Of a DNA stretch of 61,537 nucleotides, positions 34,033 through 42,901 are shown in pieces. The DNA lies in contig JAXHST010000081.1 of NCBI GenBank assembly GCA_034190325.1, forward strand, positions 1 to 61,537, read 5' to 3'. The translations under genes were made by a program, and so were the position numbers. This stretch comes from UBA287 sp034190325. GTDB taxonomy: Archaea; Thermoplasmatota; UBA186; UBA287. The stretch's first letter is position 1, and every line of letters starts with the position of its first letter. Under the pieces are notes generated by a model. The model saw only the letters and a program-made list of their open reading frames with translations. It did not search any database and was not told where the DNA came from.

Positions 34033-35496
34033 GTGCATGATAGGGTCACTTTAGGGCGGAGGACCCTGCTGGTAGTCCTCCAGTACATTATAGGAACGGT
34101 CGTAGGGCTTATATGCATAACGCTGCCAGCAAAGTATTTTGATGTTGGTGTCTTTGGGCTTGTCATCGGTGTGGGCTTCTCAGCTTTTCACATCCTAGCT
34201 TTTTTCTCAGATTTAGGGCTGAAGCAGACTCACATGGGTTTTGTTCATAGATATGGTTTTGCGGAGTGCAACTCCTCCTATGCTTTAGCCAAAGTGATCC
34301 TTGGATCTTTTTCCTCCATCGCTTTTCTTTTAATAGTCTTTTTAACAGGGTCCTCAAAGGTTATGTTGATCTTTCTTCTGTGCGCTCTTCTCTTTACCCT
34401 GAGAGATCTACCAATAGGCATATTTGACTCAAGGATAGAGACTATGAAGAGCCAGAGTTCACTGATAGTAGAGCACATCATGAGGCTTGTTTTTACCATA
34501 GTGCTTACGCTCTTGGCAATAGGTGAGCCGGAGGACGTTCAGGCCATCTATCTTTCCTTAACATTCCTGTTGAGCATGCTTGCTAGCACAGCTTTTGCCC
34601 TTCTGCTGCTGAGAGGCTACCCATTCGCTAAGCCTTTATATGTTAAAGAGTACTTCTCCGCTGCCCCCGCAATAGCATTCATGGGAGGCATAGATATAAT
34701 AATGCTGAACGCAGATAAACTGATCCTTCAATTTTTTGTGAGCACTGAAGCTCTGGGTGTTTATACCGGGGTCAACAAGATAGCACAGCTCGTTTTCTAC
34801 CTATCAACTGCCCTCATAACGATATTACTTCCTGCTGTGGCTGCCATGGACGATAGCAGAGCTGCAAAGGCAACATCATTTGCCGAGAGGTATCTGATGC
34901 TTGCGATCTTCCCCATAGCTTTTTTTTCAATTGTGCTGCGCAATGATATCATAAGATACCTTTTGCCTCAGGAAGCTTTCCTTGAAGGCGGATTTTCAAT
35001 GGTTCTGCTCATGCTCGCAACCCTGCTGCTTGCGAGCTCAAGGAGCGAGGCGGTTCTTTTATTTGCCAGAAGCAGGAACAGGGAAGCAACCCTGATAAAC
35101 TCTTTGTTAGCCGTGTTTTATATAGCCTCTACCGCTCTTCTCTCTGAGCTTCGGGGTATAGATGGCGCAGCTCTTGCAGCCCTCCTTTCAGGGCTCTTCA
35201 GCTTTTTAGCCTTTCGCTATGCCTGCACAAAGCTGGGTAAGGAATTCATAGGGAAGAGATTTTTGAAACAGCTTTTAGCTGTGATAATAGCTTCTGCTGC
35301 ACTTTTTTTGCTCGGATTTTTCGATCCCGGGGAAGCTGTTTTCCTCTTCTTTCTCTTTCGTATAGCTGCAGGAATAATTATATACGGATTCGTCCTTATT
35401 CTCTTAAGGGAGCTTAAACTGGAGGATTTAGCTTATGCACTGGAGTTGATAGGTGAACATGATGAAGGTAAGCATAGTAATAACGGTAAAAAATGA
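34033..35496 (+). CDS. Polysaccharide flippase, Wzx/RfbX-like (MOP superfamily)
   Basis: A 487-residue membrane protein with about 14 helices, charged residues in the first helices, and the general layout of oligosaccharide flippases that move lipid-linked glycans across the membrane. The GTG start at 34033 lies about 24 nt after a TATA-like TTTATTAG, and the N-terminal VTLGRRTLLVVLQYIIGTVV fits the family. No ATG in frame gives the first helix. The end overlaps the start of a family-2 glycosyltransferase by about 35 nt, tying it to surface-glycan or S-layer N-glycan synthesis. Confidence 0.85.
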   Translation: MHDRVTLGRRTLLVVLQYIIGTVVGLICITLPAKYFDVGVFGLVIGVGFSAFHILAFFSDLGLKQTHMGFVHRYGFAECNSSYALAKVILGSFSSIAFLLIVFLTGSSKVMLIFLLCALLFTLRDLPIGIFDSRIETMKSQSSLIVEHIMRLVFTIVLTLLAIGEPEDVQAIYLSLTFLLSMLASTAFALLLLRGYPFAKPLYVKEYFSAAPAIAFMGGIDIIMLNADKLILQFFVSTEALGVYTGVNKIAQLVFYLSTALITILLPAVAAMDDSRAAKATSFAERYLMLAIFPIAFFSIVLRNDIIRYLLPQEAFLEGGFSMVLLMLATLLLASSRSEAVLLFARSRNREATLINSLLAVFYIASTALLSELRGIDGAALAALLSGLFSFLAFRYACTKLGKEFIGKRFLKQLLAVIIASAALFLLGFFDPGEAVFLFFLFRIAAGIIIYGFVLILLRELKLEDLAYALELIGEHDEGKHSNNGKK

Positions 35497-36211
35497 GGAA
35501 AAGAATATAGCAGAGCTCTTGGAGAGCCTTGTAATGCAGGAGCAGCCCATAGAGATAATTGTTGTTGATTCTGCTAGCAATGATAAAACATGCAGGATAG
35601 TTGAGGATTACTGTGAGCGCTATGATTTTGTAAGGCTATTTTTGCATGAAGGCTCAAGGGGTGAGAGCAGGAATTTTGGCTGCTCTAAAGCGAGTGGAGA
35701 AGCTTTTGCTTTTATTGACGGGGATTGCATTGCCGATAAGGAATGGGTAAAGGAGCTCAGAAAATCTCTGGATAACAGTGATATAGTTGCCGGTAAGACA
35801 GTGTATGAAGGAGAGCGCTTTACCTCTCGTATGAGCCTGTACATTTATGGCGTAGATATATCCTTCCCTTCATGCAACATCGCTTATAAAAGGGAAACTT
35901 TTCCCCGGTTTGATCCCTGGTTTAAGACAGCAGAGGACATAGATTTAAACCTCGAGGCTGTAAAGAATGGAGCAAAGTTCTTTTACAACGAACATGCTAT
36001 AGTATACCATAAGGTGAGAGAGGACATGGGATCTTTTATAAGACAGGCATTCTGGTACGGATTTGGCAGGGGACAGCTGTTCCTAAAACACCACATCATG
36101 GGTGCTTCATCTTTTGTGCCCGAGCTGAACCTGTGGGATGTGATAAAGAGGGTATGCGGTGCTTTTGGCTTTGTTGTTGCGATAATAACTAGGGGGGAAA
36201 CGAGACTATGA
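35462..36211 (+). CDS. Family 2 glycosyltransferase
   Basis: A GT-A enzyme of about 249 residues. The nucleotide-sugar motif VKNEEKNIAELLESL is at the N terminus. IIVVDSASNDKT and the metal-binding DxD in FIDGDC (near 93) follow, then PSCNIAYKRETF and the acceptor-side KTAEDIDLNL motif. A hydrophobic C-terminal stretch (VCGAFGFVVAIIT) may sit at the membrane. The ATG at 35462 is chosen because AGGTGA lies 6-11 nt upstream; another ATG at 35459 is adjacent. It begins inside the flippase gene and ends in an ATGA overlap with the next glycosyltransferase. Confidence 0.88.
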   Translation: MKVSIVITVKNEEKNIAELLESLVMQEQPIEIIVVDSASNDKTCRIVEDYCERYDFVRLFLHEGSRGESRNFGCSKASGEAFAFIDGDCIADKEWVKELRKSLDNSDIVAGKTVYEGERFTSRMSLYIYGVDISFPSCNIAYKRETFPRFDPWFKTAEDIDLNLEAVKNGAKFFYNEHAIVYHKVREDMGSFIRQAFWYGFGRGQLFLKHHIMGASSFVPELNLWDVIKRVCGAFGFVVAIITRGETRL

Positions 36212-36885
36212 GTAAAGAAAAAACAATAAGCATAATTATCCCGGCGCTCAACGAAGAAAAAGCGATAGGAGGAGCTCTGAGCACCGTGCCCAAAAAAGAG
36301 CTTGAAGCTATGGGCTATGAGGTTGAAGTTCTCGTGGTTGATGGGGGGTCTAAGGATAGAACAAGGGAGATCGCAGAATCCCTGGGAGCAAGAGTGATAG
36401 TGGAGCCGAGAAAGGGTTATGGCAGAGCCTACAAAACAGGGTTTGAGAAATGTAAAGGGGATATAATTGTAACTGGTGATGCTGATGGCACCTATCCCTT
36501 TGAAAAAGTACCAGAGATGTTGGGATTGCTTGAAGATTTCATAACAACAGATCGCTTTGCATCCATGGAAGAGGGCGCAATGAGCAGGATGCATTACATT
36601 GGTAACTTTATACTCAATCTTGCTCTCAGGCTTCTCTATAAGATTGACATAAGGGACTCTCAATCAGGCATGTGGATCTTCAGAAAGAGCATATTGAAGG
36701 ACCTAAACCTCAAAGCTGACGGCATGGAGCTCAGTGAAGAGATAAAGGTTGAGGCTTTTCGCAGGTGCAGAGCAAAAGAAGTGCCCATACACTACAGAAA
36801 GAGGATAGGTGAGAAAAAGTTGAGAAGCTTCAGAGATGGAATGAACAATCTGCTATATCTCTTTAAGAAAAAGCTGGCGGAATAA
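36208..36885 (+). CDS. Family 2 glycosyltransferase, dolichyl-phosphate sugar synthase type
   Basis: A 225-residue GT-A enzyme resembling Dpm1/AglJ-like dolichyl-phosphate glycosyltransferases: IIIPALNEEKAIGGAL, VVDGGSKDRTREIA, the DxD-containing TGDADGTYPF, and the late DSQSGMWIFRK motif. It lacks C-terminal membrane helices, so it probably acts as a peripheral protein that loads a polyprenyl phosphate at the cytoplasmic face. The product would be flipped by the co-transcribed Wzx-like protein. This fits the start of an N-glycosylation or surface-polysaccharide pathway. It ends three bases before the convergent NSS gene. Confidence 0.88.
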   Translation: MSKEKTISIIIPALNEEKAIGGALSTVPKKELEAMGYEVEVLVVDGGSKDRTREIAESLGARVIVEPRKGYGRAYKTGFEKCKGDIIVTGDADGTYPFEKVPEMLGLLEDFITTDRFASMEEGAMSRMHYIGNFILNLALRLLYKIDIRDSQSGMWIFRKSILKDLNLKADGMELSEEIKVEAFRRCRAKEVPIHYRKRIGEKKLRSFRDGMNNLLYLFKKKLAE

Positions 36886-36888
36886 CCC

Positions 36889-38355
36889 TCACCATCTTGT
36901 TACTCTTTGGAGATCTCTGCGAGCCTTTGTGTAAATAAGGACCTCCAGCAGAGCAAAAAGTGCTACCATACCTATTCTTCCTGCCCATATGTAAATATTG
37001 GACTGTGCCAGGTATTGTGGAGCACTGGTTGCTAACCAGCCAACAAGCAGAAAGATGAGGTATACTGGGGTAATATATTTCATTATATAGAATATTCCTT
37101 TGGGCAATCTTATTTTCCCACCCCTGTTCAGCTCTTCCAGTGCATTTGCGCCAAAAGACAATACGAACAGAAGGACCTCTAATAAAGAAACGACGACGAG
37201 AAGAAGTGAACCCGCCCAGAAATCCATGTCATCAAATACGCCCTGGTGATAGAAAAGTACTGGCAGGTTAGAAAAGAGAAAAACCAGGGCAATTGTTATA
37301 GTGACGCTCTTTACCCTTGGCGCCTTAAATTCGTCCTGCAGGAATGATATAAAGGGCTGAAGAAGGCTGACTATTGTTGTGATACCTGCAATGAATAAAA
37401 GAAGGAACCATATGACACCAAAAGCTCTGCCTCCAGGCATGAACTCCATAACCTTTGGCATGGCAATGAAAGCAAGGTTGTATCCCTCTGTCATCTCAGC
37501 GCTTATAGAGCCGAAAAAGAAGAATATCGCAGGTATCGCTATGCATCCCCCAAATACAACCTCGCAGATCTCGTTGAGCAGCGTTTGAATCATAGGCCCC
37601 CGGGCAATATCCTCATTCTCTCCCATATAGCTGGCATATGCTGGTATCTGTGCTTGCCCCAGTGATAGGGTAAAGAATATCTGCCCTGTAGCCATGAGCC
37701 ATACGTTCCAGTTTTTGAGCAACCCCCAATCAGGCTTCCATATATAACTCAGGCCTTCTAATGCCGTGGGTCCTAAAGTTAGGACCCTTACTGTCAATAT
37801 TATCGCAAATACGAAAAGGAGGGGCATTGTTATTTTAACCATCTTTTCTATGCCTCCAGATATGCCTTTAGCAAGTATTATGAATACTATGATGAGCACA
37901 ATGATATAGAGCAGATAGGATGAGTAGAACATGCTTCCACCTCCTGTATAATCGTAGAGGAATGCTGAAGTATCGCTTCCAAAGTACGTACCTAAAGCTG
38001 AGAAAATAGAATAACCTAAACCCCATGAGGATACGTAGGTGTAATAAGAGGCTATCACAAGAGCTACAAATAACCCTATAGCCCCGAGATATCTGGCGCT
38101 CTTTTTTCCAGAGATCTCTGAGAATATCTCAGGCAGAGAGCCATGTCCCCTGGCTCCTGCATATCTGCCTATTGCCCATTCAACCCATAGGGTTGGTAAA
38201 CCCAGAAGGAAAAGAGCTATGAAATAAGGGATCATGAAGCTTCCGCCAGCCTTTGCGATCTGGCTAGGAAACCTGACAAAGTTACCCAGGCCTACAGCTG
38301 AGCCCGACATTGCAAGTATCATCCCGATCCTTGAGCCCCACTTTTCTCTTGCCAT
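36889..38355 (-). CDS. Sodium-dependent symporter of the neurotransmitter:sodium symporter (NSS/SNF) family
   Basis: A 488-residue protein with about 12 membrane helices in the LeuT arrangement. The unwound helix-1 motif SGSAVGLGNFVRFP lies at residues 17-30, and helix 6 carries a GQIFFTLSLGQ-type segment. Members import amino acids or related amines with sodium. A TATA-like box (CCTATAAGT) lies about 28 nt before the ATG at 38355. The first 26 codons and the promoter are duplicated at 42651-42790 as part of a 251-bp direct repeat, but this copy of the gene is intact. Confidence 0.93.
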   Translation of the reverse strand: MAREKWGSRIGMILAMSGSAVGLGNFVRFPSQIAKAGGSFMIPYFIALFLLGLPTLWVEWAIGRYAGARGHGSLPEIFSEISGKKSARYLGAIGLFVALVIASYYTYVSSWGLGYSIFSALGTYFGSDTSAFLYDYTGGGSMFYSSYLLYIIVLIIVFIILAKGISGGIEKMVKITMPLLFVFAIILTVRVLTLGPTALEGLSYIWKPDWGLLKNWNVWLMATGQIFFTLSLGQAQIPAYASYMGENEDIARGPMIQTLLNEICEVVFGGCIAIPAIFFFFGSISAEMTEGYNLAFIAMPKVMEFMPGGRAFGVIWFLLLFIAGITTIVSLLQPFISFLQDEFKAPRVKSVTITIALVFLFSNLPVLFYHQGVFDDMDFWAGSLLLVVVSLLEVLLFVLSFGANALEELNRGGKIRLPKGIFYIMKYITPVYLIFLLVGWLATSAPQYLAQSNIYIWAGRIGMVALFALLEVLIYTKARRDLQRVTRW

Positions 38356-38529
38356 ATGCCTAAAAAGCTTGTACTTTACTTATAGGTTACGGTAAGGCAG
38401 ATCACGATAAAAGGACAAGGATGAAAAGGTTTTACCTTTGTATGAAACCAGAAAGGGTCCTTAACGTCCTCGGGTACATAGGCGTAATGTTCATGACATA
38501 CGGCTTTCTTTCCCTGATCCTAATAGTAT
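38279..38529. repeat. Direct repeat, left copy (251 bp)
   Basis: This segment contains the first 77 bp of the NSS gene, the divergent promoter region and the first 109 bp of a trkH gene. It aligns without gaps to 42651-42901 (constant offset 4372), with about 10 mismatches (96% identity), most of them in the trkH part. It borders the left side of the inserted segment. Confidence 0.93.
38421..38529 (+). pseudogene. 5' fragment of trkH
   Basis: This encodes the first 36 residues of the TrkH protein found whole at 42793 (MKRFYLCMKPERVLNVLGYI here, with three or four substitutions). It then runs into unrelated sequence at the insertion junction near 38530. It cannot make a channel, and its promoter would now read into the broken dctM. 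Confidence 0.85.
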
Positions 38530-38542
38530 CCACAGTCACAAT

Positions 38543-39356
38543 ATGGTCATATACTCTATGGCTGCAGGTGGTGTTTCAATAGGCGCTCTATTCATGGCCG
38601 GGATCATACCGGGAATAATTCTGGGCGTCTTTCTTATGATGCTCGCATACATCATAGCAAAAAAAAGGAGCTACCCTGTGGGTAAGAGGTTTGAAGTAAG
38701 GAATCCTGAGAGGACAATAATCGAAACTGTTCTGGGACTTCTTACCATAGTGATAATCCTTGGCGGGATACTCTCAGGCTTTTTCACAGCAACAGAAGCC
38801 TCAGCTGTTGCTGTTGTGTTGCATTTCTTGTTTCTGCTTTTGTATTCAGAAGAGAGCCGCTGCGTGATTTTCCAGATACGTTCCTGAGAGCTGGCAAAAC
38901 AACTGTTCTTGTGCTGTTTCTGATAGCAAATGCTGCTGCATTTGGTTGGCTGTTATCCTATCTGAACGTCCCAGGACGTTTTGCTTCTGCCCTTATGGGA
39001 ATAACTGAAAACCCATTTGTTTTGCTTCTTGTCATAAATTTGATTCTCCTTCTTTTCGGTATCTTTATGGATATGGCGCCTCTGATAATAATAACCACAC
39101 CAATTTTCTTACCAATAGTAACCCAGCTTGGCATGAGCCCCGTTCACTTTGGCATAGCGCTTCTGCTGAATCTATCTATAGGCCTGTGTACCCACCTGTA
39201 GGAAATACTTTGTTTGCAGGATGTGCTGTTGGAGGCGTAAGCATTGAAGAGGAGACAAAGGCTATGTGGCCTTTTTATATGGCGATGATCATTGTCCTGC
39301 TCTTTGTAACCTACGTGCCATGCCTATCAATGTGGCTTCCCGGCATAACTATGTAA
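38543..39356 (+). pseudogene. Broken TRAP transporter large permease (dctM), 3' part
   Basis: The C-terminal two thirds of DctM are spread over three frames. The first begins with MVIYSMAAGGVSIGALFMAG and holds GFFTATEASAVAVV. The second has RDFPDTFLRAGKTT onward through FGIFMDMAPLIIITTPIFLP. The third has PVGNTLFAGCAVGG and the end MWLPGITM. The 5' third is missing; the coding sequence starts at the junction with the trkH fragment. Restoring one base near 38820 (before GCATTT, giving VVYA) and one C near 39192 (giving CTPPVGN) rejoins the frames. The small DctQ and binding protein DctP genes are absent, so no function is expected. Confidence 0.88.
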
Positions 39357-39535
39357 GCTTCTGTAAGGTTCAATCCTTTTTGCATCCGACTTGTTTATTG
39401 GTTTGTTTCTTTTTCCTCTCTTATTGCATGATACTGCATGCGTTCAGTAGCTAAAACCATTTCCATCTCAAAACCAGAAAATATCAAAAGTCTCAAAATC
39501 GTAAAGTATAAGTATGAAAACGATATATTTAGATT

Positions 39536-40861
39536 ATGGTGAGGATGACGCATTTTGAGGTACTTGCGCTGGCTGTGGTGCTCCTGGCAACTGTGCTTCC
39601 GTTAAGTGCAGTTGAAGCTCAAAAGTCTGCTTATGGGCAAGATAAAGTGTTTGGTATCGATGAAAGCAGCTTTGCATTTGAGGAAAGAAATGGCGAGACA
39701 ATCGTTGGAACTTTATATACTCCTATAACCCTCTATGAAGAAAAATTACCAGCCATCGTTTTCGTGGGTGGTTTGTGGACAAGAGTTGAAGATTATACCT
39801 GGATAACGAGAAGACTGGCTTCAGATGGTTACATTGTTTTATCCATGCAGCCAGAAGGACAGGACGAATCAACTGGTACTGTTCAGGCACCAGAGCTCAT
39901 GGACTGGGTGAACAACACCCAGGATGCAATAACTGCACTAATCTCGGCAGAAGGCAAGATAATTGATAAAGAAAGGATAGGTGTTGCCGGGCACTCCTGC
40001 GGAGCTTTTGCTGCCCTGGTTACGGGACTTATAGATAATAGAGTAAAAGCAGTCGTTTCTCTGGCTCCAATAAACTTTTTCTTGCCTCAGGCTACAGATT
40101 TTGCTGATTCAGATCATGAAGCGGCTATCCAGATTCAGGATGGCCCGGCAGATTTTCTTACAGCAATTCCGACTAATGCAATACGTATTTACAATGAATT
40201 GAACGGGATAAAAGAGCTCATAACTATTACAGGTGCGCTCGAATCTCATGAAATGTTTGTCAATCTGGATATTGCGGGTATGCCATGGGATAAGAAGATC
40301 TCTTACAATTATGCAAAAGCGTGGTTTGACTATTACCTTAAAAACGAGCAGGCTGCCTTTGATGTTATAACCACGCCAACTGAAGAACTATCTATAATAT
40401 GCGGACTGGTGTACGATCTTGGTGATGGAATAAAAAATGATTTTTCCGTGGTGGGGCCTTCTTCGATCCTGTTCAAATTAACAACTGAGATAGAGCAAAT
40501 AATAACTTACCCGAGGGAGATGGTGCTCAACACACGAATCATCAAGGTGTTTATCAGAAACATACTGGCATTCCTGGTAGATGGCGTTGTTTATCAACTG
40601 GGAAGACAAACTTCTGCGGTAAAATATCTATTTTCATTATCTGTCATTCTTCCCATAATGGGAATAAATGAAAATGCATTAGATTCTAACCTGCGTTTCC
40701 TGTTGAAACCACTTTGCGCATTAACAGATTTGATGATGATGTTTTTCTGGCAGACGACGTGGTGGACTATCTGGGTTGTGGGAGCTCTTCTGTTGTCGCC
40801 CATAATCTTTTTTGAATTTATGATTGAGGGGTGTGCACTACCAACACTGCAAAGAATATAG
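39536..40861 (+). CDS. Secreted or membrane-anchored alpha/beta hydrolase
   Basis: A 441-residue protein. A signal peptide (hydrophobic VLALAVVLLATVLPLSA) ends in VEAQ near residue 29. A dienelactone-hydrolase or acetylhydrolase-like domain covers about 45-275, with nucleophile elbow GVAGHSCGAF (Ser near 154), a likely acid within the following strand region, and a His in ALESHEMF. The C-terminal part (about 350-440) holds two or three hydrophobic segments that may anchor it in the membrane. The substrate is unknown. The ATG at 39536 is 27 nt after AGTATAAGT; ATG at 39545 is an alternative. It lies inside the inserted segment. Confidence 0.75.
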   Translation: MVRMTHFEVLALAVVLLATVLPLSAVEAQKSAYGQDKVFGIDESSFAFEERNGETIVGTLYTPITLYEEKLPAIVFVGGLWTRVEDYTWITRRLASDGYIVLSMQPEGQDESTGTVQAPELMDWVNNTQDAITALISAEGKIIDKERIGVAGHSCGAFAALVTGLIDNRVKAVVSLAPINFFLPQATDFADSDHEAAIQIQDGPADFLTAIPTNAIRIYNELNGIKELITITGALESHEMFVNLDIAGMPWDKKISYNYAKAWFDYYLKNEQAAFDVITTPTEELSIICGLVYDLGDGIKNDFSVVGPSSILFKLTTEIEQIITYPREMVLNTRIIKVFIRNILAFLVDGVVYQLGRQTSAVKYLFSLSVILPIMGINENALDSNLRFLLKPLCALTDLMMMFFWQTTWWTIWVVGALLLSPIIFFEFMIEGCALPTLQRI

Positions 40862-41391
40862 CCCCTTGATTCCTCTATTATGGCATCAGGTCTTGCCAAT
40901 CATAGATGCCCAGATATAAGAACACAAGGAGGCTACTTTCCCTCCACGACCCTAAGAACGCTATCTTGTGTTTCTTATATATGCCATCCTCTTTTTATTT
41001 TCCATTTTCACCTCAGATCCCCACTCCGGATGATCTTTCCCAGAGTGGTTTCTCTGAGCTTGTCAGGCCATTCAGAGCCAGCGATTCATAAGGTCTTCAA
41101 CGATTGAGTGCTTGGTGAAAACACCTGTAAATAAGTATAAGTATGAATGTGCAGTTATGCCAGTGAACAAACCCATCAAATATTCTCTTAGTCCAATTTA
41201 ATCTATCTCCGGGGACTGGGGATATGTTTATACCTTTCTTCAAGAAAGAAATTATCAAAGTTTGTGCGCATAAGGTATATGCATCTGTGCCTATTTACGC
41301 CTATTGATAATCATCCCACAGTGGGTTTTTCAAAGTTCTCTATATTTTAATGGTTTATTCATTATAAAAAAAGATAGAGTTTTGTTTTCCC
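40862..41391. other. Stretch without a recognisable gene
   Basis: The 530 bp between the hydrolase and the DUF2804 gene hold only short frames with no family resemblance. A 14-nt piece, AGTATAAGTATGAA (41133-41146), repeats the promoter region of the hydrolase (39505-39518), but only a 14-codon frame follows it. I see no RNA gene or inverted terminal repeat here. Confidence 0.6.
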
Positions 41392-42573
41392 CTACCAGCG
41401 GTTGTAAACCTTTTCGGCAAATCCTAATAAATTCTGCACCTCAATCTCCTGCCCATTATCCAAAATTGCCTTTCCCGAAAAATAACCAAATACCTGATGC
41501 TGATTTGATCGGAGGATTAACGCGTTAGTATCGGAGTGACGGTCAATTATGGGTTGAAAGGTCATTTCAAACCGGGAATCATTACTGGTAAAAGTCCAGG
41601 GTTTTAGATAGCTATCTGGAGGGATATGAAATTCTACCTCTCCCAGTTTGTGGGCTTTACCTTCATAAAAAAGCATGTTTTCGGTTGCCCGGGAAGTATC
41701 TCCAAAACCATAACCGATATTAAATCCGAACGATTTATTCTCCACCATCCCCGAGGCAGACCCCCAGTACCAGGTATTAGTATATGGCCAGACTCCTCTC
41801 CCCCAATCGAGCACCCCAAAGCTATTTTTCGGTTGAAACAAAAATTTCTGCTCACCTAATGCGAGTTCTCCTTCGGCCGGCATGCAGTTAATTTTCTGGT
41901 TATAATAAAAGGCACGTTTAGATTCCGGGAAAGGGGTGGCGATGGCCATAGATTCTAAAGAAGGGGGCTGATGTAGAATGATACTTCCGCTTAAAGAATC
42001 ATTATTGCTAAAAGAGGGTATATCAACAGAGATGATCCGCTGCTCTTGGCGCCTTAAGAATTTTAGGGAAATATCTTTATTCTGAAAAACGACATCTCCT
42101 TCTTTGGAAGTGGGAGGCATATTAAAGGACCCCAAAGGGAGCAGGGTCATAGTAGTTTTGGTTATCTCTTTAGGCTCTTTAAAATCAAACAAGGTTACCG
42201 ATATAAAACCTAAATATCCGTTATCGGATATGGTAAAAGCAGCTCCGTAAGATTCGCTCAAGATGCAGTAGTAGTCCCACTCTTTTATCCTGATCTTGGG
42301 TGCCTTAATTTTTTGGCGATCGTATCTCAGTAATAAATCTTTTGCCCAGCCCGCTTGCTTAAGAGTCCCGTCTTCATTTAACAAATCTGCCGGCTCGGTA
42401 ATCTGATATTGCTCCATATTATCATTTATAGCAGTTATTTCCTCCTCACCCTCCTCTCTATTTAATATCCTGTTTATGAAATCCTTTATATTATCTCCTA
42501 TACCTCTCTGCGCCTCAACTGTGGTAAAGAGCAGCGCACACACAACAAGCACAACAAATGCTTCCCTCATCAT
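41392..42573 (-). CDS. DUF2804 domain protein with added export signal
   Basis: A 393-residue protein. Residues 1-21 are a signal peptide (FVVLVVCALLFTTVEAQ), and 22-50 are a charged linker rich in Glu. From about residue 51 it is DUF2804, with ITEPADLLNEDG, IKEWDYYCILS, DNGYLGFISVTL and the late GVLDWGRGVWPYTNTWYWG motif. DUF2804 proteins have a lipocalin-like fold related to carotenoid hydratase and AttH; the function is unknown, and most members I know lack a signal peptide. Base composition changes at about 42420, where the linker meets the domain, suggesting a leader joined to a transferred gene. A TATA-like AAATATAAATG lies about 28 nt upstream. Confidence 0.8.
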   Translation of the reverse strand: MMREAFVVLVVCALLFTTVEAQRGIGDNIKDFINRILNREEGEEEITAINDNMEQYQITEPADLLNEDGTLKQAGWAKDLLLRYDRQKIKAPKIRIKEWDYYCILSESYGAAFTISDNGYLGFISVTLFDFKEPKEITKTTMTLLPLGSFNMPPTSKEGDVVFQNKDISLKFLRRQEQRIISVDIPSFSNNDSLSGSIILHQPPSLESMAIATPFPESKRAFYYNQKINCMPAEGELALGEQKFLFQPKNSFGVLDWGRGVWPYTNTWYWGSASGMVENKSFGFNIGYGFGDTSRATENMLFYEGKAHKLGEVEFHIPPDSYLKPWTFTSNDSRFEMTFQPIIDRHSDTNALILRSNQHQVFGYFSGKAILDNGQEIEVQNLLGFAEKVYNRW

Positions 42574-42650
42574 AATATGATTTATGTTTTTAACCCATTT
42601 ATATTTTTTATGTTTTTTCTCTCTTATCCACTGCCAATTGGGTTTTCCGT

Positions 42651-42727
42651 AAGTTACCCAGGCCTATAGCTGAGCCCGACATTGCAAGTATCATCCCGAT
42701 CCTTGAGCCCCACTTTTCTCTTGCCAT
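42651..42727 (-). pseudogene. 5' fragment of the NSS symporter gene
   Basis: The first 25 codons of the NSS gene (MAREKWGSRIGMILAMSGSA, then IGLGN) with its promoter, matching the intact gene at 38355 except for one base that changes V to I. Homology stops at 42651 and the frame continues into unrelated sequence. It is a by-product of the duplication. Confidence 0.85.
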
Positions 42728-42901
42728 ATGCCTAAAAAGCTTGTACTTTACTTATAGGTTACGGTAAGGCAGATCGCGATAAAAGGATAAGGATGAAAAG
42801 GTTTTACCTTTGTATGAAATCTGAAAGGATCCTTAACACCCTCGGGTACATAGGCGTAATGTTCATGACATACGGCTTTCTTTCCCTGATCCTGATCGTA
42901 T
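42651..42901. repeat. Direct repeat, right copy (251 bp)
   Basis: This is the copy of 38279-38529 in the same orientation. It carries a truncated NSS start, the divergent promoter region and the start of the intact trkH gene. It borders the right side of the inserted segment. Confidence 0.93.

Noticed and set aside
38543..39201. Two separate small membrane proteins in the dctM region
   Set aside because: Both frames are consecutive parts of one DctM protein joined by restoring single bases, so they are pieces of a pseudogene.
40880..41107. Short plus-strand frames in the gap after the hydrolase
   Set aside because: No start signal, no family resemblance, and overlapping frames of equal length; treated as non-coding.
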